Shown here: positions 1-6,289 of the stretch, piece by piece
How the letters are laid out: each line of letters begins with the position of its first letter
How positions within the stretch are numbered: the first letter of the stretch is position 1
Source of the DNA: DATJHM01 sp035493895
Lineage (GTDB): Bacteria; Chloroflexota; Ktedonobacteria; Ktedonobacterales; Ktedonobacteraceae
DNA: 15,591 bases
Assembly (NCBI GenBank): GCA_035493895.1
Contig: DATJHM010000125.1
Location: 1-15,591 of the forward strand
Direction of reading: 5' to 3'
The notes under the pieces: generated by a model
Seen by the model: only the letters and a program-made list of their open reading frames with translations
Told to the model about the DNA's origin: nothing
Databases searched by the model: none
Program-made: the position numbers and the translations under genes

Positions 1-129
1 TTCACCGGCCATTACCCGCGCGGTCTCTTCACCTTCGTCGAGGGTGTCATGCGCTGGCAGAATCGCGTCACCGGCTACGCGTTTCTTCTCATCACCGATC
101 GCTACCCACCATTCCAATTGGAAGCCTGA
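1..129 (+). CDS. DUF4389-type membrane protein, 3' fragment
   Basis: The window opens inside a reading frame (frame 1) that ends at TGA 127-129, giving the last 42 residues of a protein. The visible part contains HYPRGLFTFVEGVMRWQNRV followed by a hydrophobic segment and then LLITDRYPPFQLEA at the C-terminus. The pattern of a short 'P-R-x-L-F-x-F-V-x-G-V-x-R-W' stretch, a hydrophobic segment and 'L-T-D-x-Y-P-P-F' is what I recall of DUF4389 proteins, small integral membrane proteins of unknown role that often carry one or two such units. The 5' part lies outside the window, so length, start and neighbours cannot be judged. Function is unknown. Confidence 0.72.
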   Translation, partial: FTGHYPRGLFTFVEGVMRWQNRVTGYAFLLITDRYPPFQLEA

Positions 130-145
130 TCCATAGAAGAGGCGC

Positions 146-292
146 GGCTTGTCTGCACCCAAAGACATGTGTAGCGGCGGGGGGGTATCTCCGCTCAACT
201 CAGGGGTAGACAAGCCCATTGCTTCGAACACATTGCCGGAAAAGAGAAGGTGATCGACGCGAATTGTGGCGCGTGATGGGGGCAATGTGTTG
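146..292. repeat. Nested inverted repeats downstream of the DUF4389 gene
   Basis: Two adjacent stem-forming units are seen. GGCTTGTCT (146-154) pairs with AGACAAGCC (208-216) and encloses a second stem, AGCGG (173-177) with CCGCT (191-195). AACACATTGCC (227-237) pairs perfectly with GGCAATGTGTT (282-292). Further CCAATG/CATTGG pieces follow up to about 385. No long T-tract follows any stem, so this is not a clean intrinsic terminator. It could be a structured 3' UTR, a small RNA, or a decayed repeat element. Short frames that cross it look like chance. Confidence 0.5.
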
Positions 293-510
293 GAGCCAAT
301 GGCACAAAGCGCCGTTCCTCCCGGCAACGTTCCCAGAGCAGGAAGCGATGCTGGTACGTGTGTTCCAGGCACATTGGCAATGCGTGATAAAAATTGTAAA
401 AGTGCGACACATCCTACACAAAGGTGGAGGTGATCGGGATCTTGATCCTACACTGACCCCTGCATCAGGCTACAGAGTAGTGTGAGGCAGGACGTGTGGA
501 TCTTTTTGGT
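293..510. other. Gene-free stretch
   Basis: I see no credible gene here. Frames on both strands of 70-90 codons overlap each other, lack ribosome binding sites and have unbiased composition. A short segment near 399-420 resembles part of the 54-bp tandem repeat that begins at 511 (GCGACACAT-C-CTACA against GCGACACATGCTACA), so the repeat array may once have extended further left. Confidence 0.4.
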
Positions 511-660
511 GACGCGCTACAAAAAAGCGACACATGCTACATAACCTACATTGACACGGTACAAAGTTTTTTCTAAAAAAGCGATACATGCTACATAACC
601 TGCACTGACGCGCTACCACGTTTTTTTCCAAAAAAGCTACACATGCTACACAGCCTGCAT
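511..660. repeat. 54-bp tandem repeat, about 2.8 copies
   Basis: Three consecutive units begin at 511, 553 and 607. The second and third are exactly 54 bp each; the first is 42 bp because it lacks a 12-base stretch in its T/A-rich middle. Each unit starts GACRCGSTAC, has a T-run followed by an A-run (a potential short hairpin), then GCGACACATGCTACA and ACCTGCA. Because 54 is a multiple of three, the minus strand reads as an 18-residue repeat with C-x-x-C pairs, but there is no ribosome binding site and the frame is short, so I do not call a gene. The units abut with no unique spacers, so this is not CRISPR. Confidence 0.75.
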
Positions 661-980
661 ACCTGCCGATTTCAGCGAGATTTTCTCCTGACACGCTCCC
701 CTACACCAGCACTCTACGTGTCCCCCCCATGTCGATTGTCCCTCTTTCAGGCGACATCGTGATGGTGAGAGTTGGGAGGAAGAGCGTGTTTGCTCCTTCT
801 AGTATGTATATTCGGCGGATGGTGAGATTTCTGAAGCGTTTTTGCGAGATTCGTTTTTTGGGGGAATGAATGTGTTGGCGTGAATGAGACAAGCCGCAAT
901 GACACGGAGATAAGGAGAATCTCCGATCAATTTCGTCGCATCCGGTCAAACGTCGCACCCGTTGGCACCGCTCCCCAGGC
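661..980. other. Gene-free stretch before the MITE-like element
   Basis: Nothing here supports a gene. Frames of up to 169 codons on the minus strand run from here into the MITE-like element but show no family signature, no ribosome binding site and biased Arg/Cys/His composition typical of unselected frames. A weak stem, ATGTCG with CGACAT, spans roughly 729-757 with a 17-base loop. The tag CTCTACG appears near 711 and again near 1281, 1310 and 1547, which suggests related repeat fragments. Confidence 0.35.
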
Positions 981-1223
981 CAGTAGGGACGCCATGGAGG
1001 CACGGAATGGCGTCCGGGAACGCGCGCGATCCCGCAGGCTCCGCAGACGTGGCGTTGCGCCCTTTCCACGGTTTCGCTTGCCGCCATGACGTTTGATTGC
1101 GTCCTGCTGGTCTGATAAGCTTCATGGCATCTTTTCTCCCGCCAGGAAAACGCGCTCGAGAAGCACGTAGGAGGGCAAGATGGCCGGTGGGGGCGGACGC
1201 CATTCGCCATGGCGTCCCTACTG
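981..1223. mobile_element. MITE-like element with imperfect 30-36 bp terminal inverted repeats
   Basis: CAGTAGGGACGCCATGG at 981-997 is the exact reverse complement of 1207-1223. Moving inward, the homology resumes: GAATGGCGTCCG at 1005-1016 is matched by its reverse complement at 1194-1205. The left arm carries about 6 extra bases between the two blocks. The internal part (about 1017-1193) has no transposase or other credible gene. The total of about 243 bp fits a non-autonomous miniature inverted-repeat element. I could not see a clear target-site duplication at the outer edges, so insertion by transposition is inferred rather than shown. Confidence 0.55.
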
Positions 1224-1284
1224 AGAAAAGATGCAACGAAGGTGGTCAGAGCACGACGGATGTGATGGGCGATTCCTCCTCTCT

Positions 1285-1378
1285 ACGTGACATTGGAGAC
1301 AAGCGGCGACTCTACGGGGATGGGGCCGATGGGGATCGGGTACAGGCGTATTGACGTGACATTGGAGACAAGGGGCGA
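1285..1378. repeat. 25-bp direct repeat pair, 69-bp period
   Basis: ACGTGACATTGGAGACAAG followed by SGGCGA occurs at 1285-1309 and again at 1354-1378, with a single C/G difference. The spacer is G-rich (CTCTACGGGGATGGGG and so on). The pair leads directly into the 129-bp dispersed repeat at 1386 and may form part of the same larger repetitive block. Confidence 0.65.
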
Positions 1379-1385
1379 TGAATAG

Positions 1386-1514
1386 GCATCAACCTCAGGG
1401 CCGAGAGGGGGAAAATCGCCATCGCCTCCGTTGCCGTTATCGTCTGCGGAGCCAGCGGAATCGTGCGAGTTCGCAGGCACAGTTCCGTTATCACTTCACC
1501 GTGCCACTACTGGG
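1386..1514 (+). repeat. Dispersed 129-bp repeat, copy 1
   Basis: This stretch runs from GCATCAACCTCAGGGCCGAG to GTGCCACTACTGGG. It aligns over its whole length, in the same orientation, with 11845-11972. By eye there are about 8 mismatches and one single-base gap in about 129 positions. The two copies lie in unrelated intergenic contexts some 10.4 kb apart. No frame in it is conserved enough to argue for coding, although minus-strand frames in both copies read similarly because the DNA is similar. It is probably one member of a genome-wide interspersed family. Confidence 0.85.
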
Positions 1515-1562
1515 TTTCTGTCGGTTTATGGGTGCAGACACGTCGCGCCTCTACGGGGGGGG

Positions 1563-3659
1563 TCAGGATGTGGAGGTGCTGGTTGGCGCGGGCGTGTCGG
1601 TTGGGGCTGACATTGGCGTGTTGGTCGAGTCTGGAGTGGGCGTGTTAGTTGGGGCAGGTGTAGGCGTATTGGTCGGAGCGGGCGTAGGCGTGTCAGTTGG
1701 GGCAGGTGTGGGCGTATTGGTCGGGACAGGAGTTGGTGAAGGCGTAGGGGTGGCGGTAGGACGCGGGCGTGGAGTAGGCGTAGCAGTTGGGCGTGGAGTA
1801 GGCGTAGCGGTCGGACGAGGTGTAGGAGTGGCAGTTGGACGCGGATTGGGTGTGGCGGTAGGTTGCGGATTGGGTGTGGCGGTAGGCTGAGGATTGGGTG
1901 TGGCGGTAGGTTGCGGCGTGGGCGCGGTAGTAGGTTGCGGCGTGGGTGCGTCCACGGGGAGTGGCGTTGGAGTCGGGTTCACTGTTGTTGGTGGCGTGGG
2001 CGTATTCGCAGGGGTTATAACTGGTACGCCGGTTGGCGATGGGATCTGTCCTGCTGATGTCGGTGGCGTGGGACTGGCGGCCCCTCGTGTCGGGATGATG
2101 CCCGGTCCCCCGCCGGTCACAGGGCGTGGCGTAGGAGCCGGGACGGGTGTCGATGGCACATTTTCGCTGGTGGGCATTTCCCCGGATGGAGCTGGAGATG
2201 CACTCTGTGTGCCTGTACTTTGCTGGTGAGGCGTTTGTCCGGGATGTTCTGCTGATTGATGGAGTGTGGGTAGCACGAAGACGGCAAACATGCTCGCAAT
2301 TCCGGCGATCGCTACCAGGCCCGCCAGACCGCGCAACATATCCTGCTTGCGACTGCTTTGTTGTCTGCGTATGGCGCGGACTCGGGCAGAGGGTGGTGGT
2401 GTGTATGACGACCTCATGACTCCCGGAGTAGGTTCAGGTGGCAGGATGATACGAGGCTGATCCTGTTCGGAAGCAGGGGGCTGGATCGGGGGCATGCTCA
2501 TGCTCGCGGACATGGTGGGGAATTTGCGCGTGATGAGTGGATTGGTGGGAGGCTGGTTGAGAACAGGCGAAATATTCTGCAACTGTCCTGTCGTGCCAAA
2601 GCTTGCGGGCTGTGACGCTCCTCCTGGCAGCAGCGGGCTGTTCTCGAACAGAGAGGGCACAACAGGGAGGGTGGGTTGGGTCGGGAATTGTTCGCTGGTA
2701 GTGGGAAGGACAACCGCCTGATGTGCGGTCGTGTGCGGCACCCTGGGGATAACTTTGAGCGAGTCAGTGGTTGTTTGCTCGCCCTGTGGATTGATGGCAT
2801 GCAGGCTGATCTTCCGGGCTTTCACATTGTGGCCCGTCTGCGTGAATGCAGCCAGAAGTTCCTGGATAGATTTGTAACGGAGCGCAGGGTCCTGCTTCAT
2901 GGCCGTCAAAATCGCCTGCTCAAGCGGCTCAGAGAGCGCGGGATTGAACTGGCGAGGAGGGATCAACGTGTTCTGTTGCTGCTCAGACTGAAACGTTTGC
3001 ATGGAAGAGTGCGTAAAGGGACGATGGCCGGTGAACATCTCGTACGCAATACAGCCGAGAGAGTACTGATCACCGGCTCTGCTCTGGACACCAAGAGGCT
3101 GTTCCGGGGCCTGATACGCAGAATTTCCCAGGCCGCTGATATCCAGATGGACAGGATTGTTGGGAAGAGAGGTAAAGGCAAAATCAGCAAGCTGAACCTG
3201 GTTCTCATTTTGAAATAAAACGTTTTGTGGCTTGAGATTGTTATGCAGAATATTTTGTTGATGGGCATACTGGAGGGCATGGCCTATTTGTAGCAAAATG
3301 GGAAGTGCCTCTTCGCGTGAAAAAGGCTGCTGAGCGTGCCGTCGTAGCCGCTCATGAAGCGTGCCGCCACGAATATAAGGCGTAATAATATAGGGAACGC
3401 CTCTGTCCAGCCCGCCAGAGAGAATAGGGAGAATGACGGGATGCTGAAGCTGTTTGAGGAAAGTGACCTCCAGCAAGAAGCGTTCTTGCTCTCGCGTTGT
3501 GGGAAGAGAAAGAGCGGAGAGCCGTTTGATGGCAACTTGCTGCCCTGGGTACGTGTCACTTTCGCCAAGAAATACCTCGCTGGCCGCACCCTGAAAGATC
3601 TGGGCGGTGACGTAGTAGCCTGCAAAATAAGCCACAGGTTGTTCATGATAATTGGGCAT
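1563..3659 (-). CDS. Membrane-anchored Ser/Thr kinase-like protein (probable pseudokinase) with Pro/Thr-rich outer stalk
   Basis: This 698-residue protein has a kinase-fold domain at about 15-272. A degenerate glycine loop (FQGAASEVF, 22-30) is followed by the ATP lysine K45 (VAIKRL), the helix-C glutamate E64, an HRD motif replaced by H139-N140-N141 (ILHNNLKPQN), N146, D159-F160-A161 in place of DFG, an APE motif (184-186) and GDQYSLG (196-202). The catalytic-base Asp is therefore Asn, while most nucleotide and metal ligands remain. A linker of about 170 residues, rich in Pro and Gln, leads to one membrane segment (about 443-464) preceded by Arg/Lys. The last 230 residues are PTATPNP/PTPTPAPTNT-type repeats, expected outside the cell. 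The layout matches bacterial PknB-like receptors with the sensor replaced by a stalk. It lies 196 nt downstream of the TIR gene on the same strand. Either a pseudokinase scaffold or a low-activity kinase is possible. Confidence 0.88.
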   Translation of the reverse strand: MPNYHEQPVAYFAGYYVTAQIFQGAASEVFLGESDTYPGQQVAIKRLSALSLPTTREQERFLLEVTFLKQLQHPVILPILSGGLDRGVPYIITPYIRGGTLHERLRRHAQQPFSREEALPILLQIGHALQYAHQQNILHNNLKPQNVLFQNENQVQLADFAFTSLPNNPVHLDISGLGNSAYQAPEQPLGVQSRAGDQYSLGCIAYEMFTGHRPFTHSSMQTFQSEQQQNTLIPPRQFNPALSEPLEQAILTAMKQDPALRYKSIQELLAAFTQTGHNVKARKISLHAINPQGEQTTTDSLKVIPRVPHTTAHQAVVLPTTSEQFPTQPTLPVVPSLFENSPLLPGGASQPASFGTTGQLQNISPVLNQPPTNPLITRKFPTMSASMSMPPIQPPASEQDQPRIILPPEPTPGVMRSSYTPPPSARVRAIRRQQSSRKQDMLRGLAGLVAIAGIASMFAVFVLPTLHQSAEHPGQTPHQQSTGTQSASPAPSGEMPTSENVPSTPVPAPTPRPVTGGGPGIIPTRGAASPTPPTSAGQIPSPTGVPVITPANTPTPPTTVNPTPTPLPVDAPTPQPTTAPTPQPTATPNPQPTATPNPQPTATPNPRPTATPTPRPTATPTPRPTATPTPRPRPTATPTPSPTPVPTNTPTPAPTDTPTPAPTNTPTPAPTNTPTPDSTNTPMSAPTDTPAPTSTSTS
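1590..1960. repeat. Low-complexity coding minisatellite (Pro/Thr stalk)
   Basis: The + strand shows imperfect 15-24 base units such as GGCGTAGGCGTATTGGTCGG and GGTGTGGCGGTAGG. On the minus strand these encode the PT-rich tail of the kinase-like protein. The + strand readings rich in Val-Gly are shadows of this composition. Arrays of this sort often change length by slippage, so the exact tail length may vary between strains. Confidence 0.8.
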
Positions 3660-3855
3660 GATGATAAATCTGCCTTACAACATAAAATAGATGTGTGTCT
3701 ATATAAACGCGAAAAATGCCCTGACCAGAGTAAGAGCGAAAATAAAGCTGTTCTATGATCCTATACTAGGGTAACGATCATTATAAGAGAATGTCAAAGA
3801 AAAAAGAGAAATAGGAGTATAGTACTAACTCTGTAAATTTTTTCGCGTTGTGCTA
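3660..3855 (-). promoter_or_regulatory. AT-rich gap between the TIR and kinase-like genes with a possible promoter
   Basis: This 196-nt gap separates two genes read on the minus strand. On that strand a perfect TATAAT lies at 3785-3780, and a TTGACA at 3797-3792 is too close (6 nt) to be its -35 box, so no ideal pair is visible. CCTATACTAGG (3760-3770) is a short palindrome downstream. A separate promoter for the kinase-like gene is possible; co-transcription with the TIR gene is not excluded. Confidence 0.3.
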
Positions 3856-4323
3856 CTAACGACCCCGGAAGTGTGTATTGATCACCTGACGAATGTCCCA
3901 GTCTATGCTCTGCCAGGCTTTACTTCGTTCAGACCAGGATGAAACAGGCATCTGCCTCGGTATATGCTGGATTGCCTCAAAAAGAAATCCCTGCACATTG
4001 ACCGGGTACAGGAGAACAGGAATAACACGCGCTTTGCCCTGGTCGCGTCTTACGAATGCTTCGCGGACTTCAGCTCCATGAGCATAGCCAGAAGCCAGGA
4101 ACGCAGGACTCAGGAGCAGCAAAATAAGCTGAGCAGCAAATAAGTGTGGATCGACGATCTGTGACCAATCTTGTTTTGGCTGGACCTGACGCTCTACCCA
4201 GCCAGAGATGAGCCCGGAGTGTTGCCAGATGAGCAAGTAGTCTTCGAATTCCTGTTTGAGGGCTTCGTCCTTCTGTGCATAGCTCAGGTAAACAGTCATA
4301 GGTGATTTGGGTTTTGTCGTCAT
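3856..4323 (-). CDS. TIR-domain protein (possible NADase-type)
   Basis: This 155-residue protein is essentially one TIR domain. Box 1 is VYLSYAQKDE (11-20). GLISGWVERQV (37-47) corresponds to the BB-loop region, and a hydrophobic strand leads into LLLLSPAFLASGYAHGAEVR (68-87). In bacterial TIR NADases the last segment usually reads 'S-x-x-F-L-x-S-x-Y-C-x-x-x-E', and the glutamate is the catalytic residue, here E85. The Cys position is Ala81. RVIPVLLYPV (99-108) is the next core strand. No fused sensor or effector domain is present. The start is an ATG preceded by AGAGAGG at about 7 nt. The next gene on the same strand is the kinase-like protein. TIR proteins act either as NAD+-consuming effectors or as assembly modules; the retained Glu permits activity but does not prove it. 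Confidence 0.88.
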   Translation of the reverse strand: MTTKPKSPMTVYLSYAQKDEALKQEFEDYLLIWQHSGLISGWVERQVQPKQDWSQIVDPHLFAAQLILLLLSPAFLASGYAHGAEVREAFVRRDQGKARVIPVLLYPVNVQGFLFEAIQHIPRQMPVSSWSERSKAWQSIDWDIRQVINTHFRGR

Positions 4324-4377
4324 CTGTGACCTCTCTTTATATTCTTATCCAATTTGTGCATATTTTGCTATTAATAA

Positions 4378-4406
4378 AGTGTATATTTGGTAGTATATAC
4401 TTTCAA
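4378..4406 (-). promoter_or_regulatory. Candidate promoter of the TIR gene with internal palindrome
   Basis: On the minus strand TTGAAA (4406-4401) and TACACT (4383-4378) are 17 nt apart, about 55 nt upstream of the TIR start. The perfect 10-base palindrome AGTATATACT (4392-4401) lies at the start of the spacer and overlaps the edge of the -35 box, which is a position where a repressor would block transcription. The region is markedly AT-rich compared with its flanks. Confidence 0.4.
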
Positions 4407-4437
4407 GGATAAAATTGCTCCAGATGTGATAATGCGG

Positions 4438-4457
4438 GCTCAATGAGTTGATTGAGC
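4438..4457. terminator. Perfect 7-6-7 inverted repeat after the tetR gene
   Basis: GCTCAAT (4438-4444) and ATTGAGC (4451-4457) form a perfect stem with a 6-base loop, beginning 14 nt past the TetR stop codon in the direction of transcription. No T-tract follows on the minus strand, so it would be a weak intrinsic terminator; it could also be an RNA-stabilising hairpin or an operator. Confidence 0.4.
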
Positions 4458-4471
4458 GACTGATCCCCCTA

Positions 4472-5071
4472 TCATCCATTCCGTTTGAGAGAAGAGGCAA
4501 CGGAATCGTAGATGAATTGATTCAGCCAGTTTGCAAGTTGCTCAGGTGGACAAGGTTGCTCTTGCTCCAACCACCAGACGATCGCGCCAAATCCGGCATA
4601 GGTGATGAAATTGAACTGCAAGTCGATAGGAGGTGTGTTGGGTGCAAACACTTGTGCGGGGAATATATGGTTGAAACAAGAGAAAATGCGCTTTTCTGTC
4701 TGCTGACGAAAGCGTTGCACAAAGAGAGGATCCCCCTGCGCGCCAAGCATCACACGGTAGAAGGAAGCTTTCTGTTGGATATGCTTGAGCAGGTTGATCA
4801 GGCCTGAAGGAGCTTCATGGGGATTGAGGTCCAAGATCCCTTCTTGTTCCTCGGACAACTCATATATCTCATCTATATACTGTTCAAGCAGGTCATATTT
4901 GTCCAGGTAATGGCGATAAAACGTCGAGCGGTTCACCATCGCATGCTCCGTAATGTCCCGCACCGTGAGGGCGGCAAATCCCTTCTCCACGGTACATTCG
5001 ATAAAGGCCTGCTGGAGCAATTTGCGGGTGCGCCGAACGCGTAAGTCCTCAATTTTTTCTAGCTTTTGCAT
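4472..5071 (-). CDS. TetR-family transcriptional regulator
   Basis: This regulator of about 199 residues has the classic N-terminal TetR helix-turn-helix. LRVRRTRKLLQQAFIECTVE starts the domain, and KGFAALTVRDITEHAMVNRS leads into TFYRHYLDKYDLLEQYIDEI, where the Y-R-H-Y-x-x-K-x-x-L recognition-helix ending is diagnostic. The C-terminal part is a helical ligand domain of the type seen in short TetR proteins. The chosen ATG (5071-5069) leaves 8 residues before the conserved LRVRRTR; a GTG at 5107 would add 12 residues but its AAAGG is only 4 nt away. It is transcribed away from the luciferase-like monooxygenase with overlapping promoters, so that gene and itself are the likely targets. The inducer is not known. 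Confidence 0.93.
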   Translation of the reverse strand: MQKLEKIEDLRVRRTRKLLQQAFIECTVEKGFAALTVRDITEHAMVNRSTFYRHYLDKYDLLEQYIDEIYELSEEQEGILDLNPHEAPSGLINLLKHIQQKASFYRVMLGAQGDPLFVQRFRQQTEKRIFSCFNHIFPAQVFAPNTPPIDLQFNFITYAGFGAIVWWLEQEQPCPPEQLANWLNQFIYDSVASSLKRNG

Positions 5072-5121
5072 CACATTCTTCTCTTTCGTTGCATATACAA
5101 CATTCACTGTTCCTTTGCTGA

Positions 5122-5183
5122 TTGACGCATCATTGTATCATCCGCTACGCTGTTTATGCAACACAGCGTTGACTAAACAACGC
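5122..5183. promoter_or_regulatory. Overlapping divergent promoters and operator of the tetR/monooxygenase pair
   Basis: On the + strand TTGACG (5122-5127) and TACGCT (5146-5151) are 18 nt apart and point to the monooxygenase. On the minus strand TTGCAT (5161-5156) and TACAAT (5137-5132) are 18 nt apart and point to tetR. The perfect inverted repeat GCGTTG-N6-CAACGC (5166-5183) sits just downstream of the first -10 box and just upstream of the second -35 box, so one bound dimer could control both genes. A second pair, GTTGCATA (5088-5095) and TATGCAAC (5155-5162), is also present. Confidence 0.55.
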
Positions 5184-5211
5184 AAAGATGCTTTGAGGAG
5201 ACCCCTCGAAG

Positions 5212-6195
5212 ATGAAGAGAGAAGGAAAAACATCCATGCAACAGAAAACAGAAGTTCGTTCTTTACGGGAACGCGTTGGGATATCACTAGAGGCCAATGA
5301 TCTGAAAGCGTTTGTCGACATGCTTGTCGAGATTGAGCAGGCGGGCGTTGAGCAAGTCTGGGTAGGTGGTCCACCCTGGAAGCTGGAGACGCTCACGGTG
5401 CTGGCGGCAGCAGCGATGCGTACGACACATCTCAAATTAGCAGCCTCAGTCTTGCAGGTCTTTTCACGCCATCCTGTCCTGATGGCTCAGCAGGCATTGA
5501 GCTTCGACGCACTGGCTCCCGGTAGGCTACGGCTCGGCATCGGCACGAGTCTTCCAGAATTTGGTAAGAGCATATATGGTGTAGAAATGGATCGGCCTCT
5601 CGCCTATTTGCGAGAATATATCCAGGTGTTACGCCCGCTCCTCCAGCAGGGCGAAGTCCATCACCAGGGACGCTACTTTACGACAGATGTCTCGTTGTCT
5701 GCTTCATCGCAGATACCCTTACTCATCTCAGCTCTTGGACCAAGAGCATTCCGTCTCGCTGGTGAGATTGCAGATGGTGCCATCCCCTCGTATTGCCCGA
5801 TCCCCTATTTGTTGGATACTGCGCTGCCTGCCATGAGCGAGGGTGCAGTCGCAGCCGGGCGTTCCCGGCCGCCGATCATCGCTCATGTGCAGGTAGTGTT
5901 CACAGAGGATCGAGCAACTGCATTAGAGATAGCACGTCAGAGGTTAGCCGCTGCTGCAACAGTCTCCGTTTATCGCAACATGTTCATTGGAGCTGGTTTT
6001 TCATCTCAGGATCTTGATACTGCTTCAGATCGCTTTGTTGAAAGCCTGATAACCTTTGGCAATGATAATAAGATACGAGAGCGTCTACTGGAGTTGCTCG
6101 GAACGGGGCTGGATGAACTGAAGATTGGTCTTAGCCCGATTTCAGACGAAACGCAAGAAACGATTCGTCTGGCAAAGATCATCGGCCAATTGTGA
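5212..6195 (+). CDS. LLM-class (luciferase-like) flavin- or F420-dependent oxidoreductase
   Basis: This 327-residue protein belongs to the bacterial luciferase-like TIM-barrel family. Evidence is the first-strand region RVGISLEANDLKAFVDMLVE, the strongly conserved segment HPVLMAQQALSFDALAPGRL followed by RLGIGTS, the PLAYLREYIQVLRPLLQQGE stretch followed by HHQGRYF, and a central PLLISALGPRAFRLAGEIAD. The R-L-G-I-G-T and Y-x-x-x-L-R-P-L-L patterns are typical of F420-dependent members (such as methylene-tetrahydromethanopterin reductase-like enzymes), but cofactor and substrate cannot be fixed from sequence. Two starts are possible: ATG 5212 with GAGGAG 11 nt before it, or ATG 5236 with GAAGG 10 nt before it. 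Divergent from a TetR regulator, it probably acts on a small molecule sensed by that regulator. Confidence 0.92.
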   Translation: MKREGKTSMQQKTEVRSLRERVGISLEANDLKAFVDMLVEIEQAGVEQVWVGGPPWKLETLTVLAAAAMRTTHLKLAASVLQVFSRHPVLMAQQALSFDALAPGRLRLGIGTSLPEFGKSIYGVEMDRPLAYLREYIQVLRPLLQQGEVHHQGRYFTTDVSLSASSQIPLLISALGPRAFRLAGEIADGAIPSYCPIPYLLDTALPAMSEGAVAAGRSRPPIIAHVQVVFTEDRATALEIARQRLAAAATVSVYRNMFIGAGFSSQDLDTASDRFVESLITFGNDNKIRERLLELLGTGLDELKIGLSPISDETQETIRLAKIIGQL

Positions 6196-6205
6196 GATCG
6201 GACAG

Positions 6206-6234
6206 TGCAGTATTCGTATTGCGCGAATACTGCA
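6206..6234. terminator. Bidirectional terminator-like hairpin between convergent genes
   Basis: TGCAGTATTCG (6206-6216) and CGAATACTGCA (6224-6234) make a perfect 11-bp stem with a 7-base loop, 10 nt after the monooxygenase stop and 55 nt past the convergent hydrolase stop. On the + strand a loose T-rich stretch (6239-6252) follows. The symmetric stem could terminate transcription from both sides. Confidence 0.6.
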
Positions 6235-6289
6235 ATGCTTTCTACGCTTTTTACCGCTATCGCCTGAAGTACTTTTCTATTCCACGACA

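Noticed and set aside
511..660. CRISPR array
   Set aside because: The repeat units abut each other without unique spacers, and no cas gene is present.
701..1210. 169-codon minus-strand frame in the repeat region
   Set aside because: It crosses the MITE-like element, overlaps another frame of similar length, and shows no family signature or start signals.
1378..1890. 170-codon + strand frame rich in Val-Gly repeats
   Set aside because: It is the complement of the Pro/Thr stalk coding region of the kinase-like gene, starts inside the dispersed repeat, and has no ribosome binding site.
2676..3218. 180-codon + strand frame opposite the kinase-like gene
   Set aside because: It is a shadow of the kinase domain and linker, with no ribosome binding site and no recognised domain.
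3780..3797. TTGACA and TATAAT on the minus strand as one promoter
   Set aside because: The two boxes are only 6 nt apart, far short of the 16-18 nt needed; the TATAAT may still be used with another -35 element.
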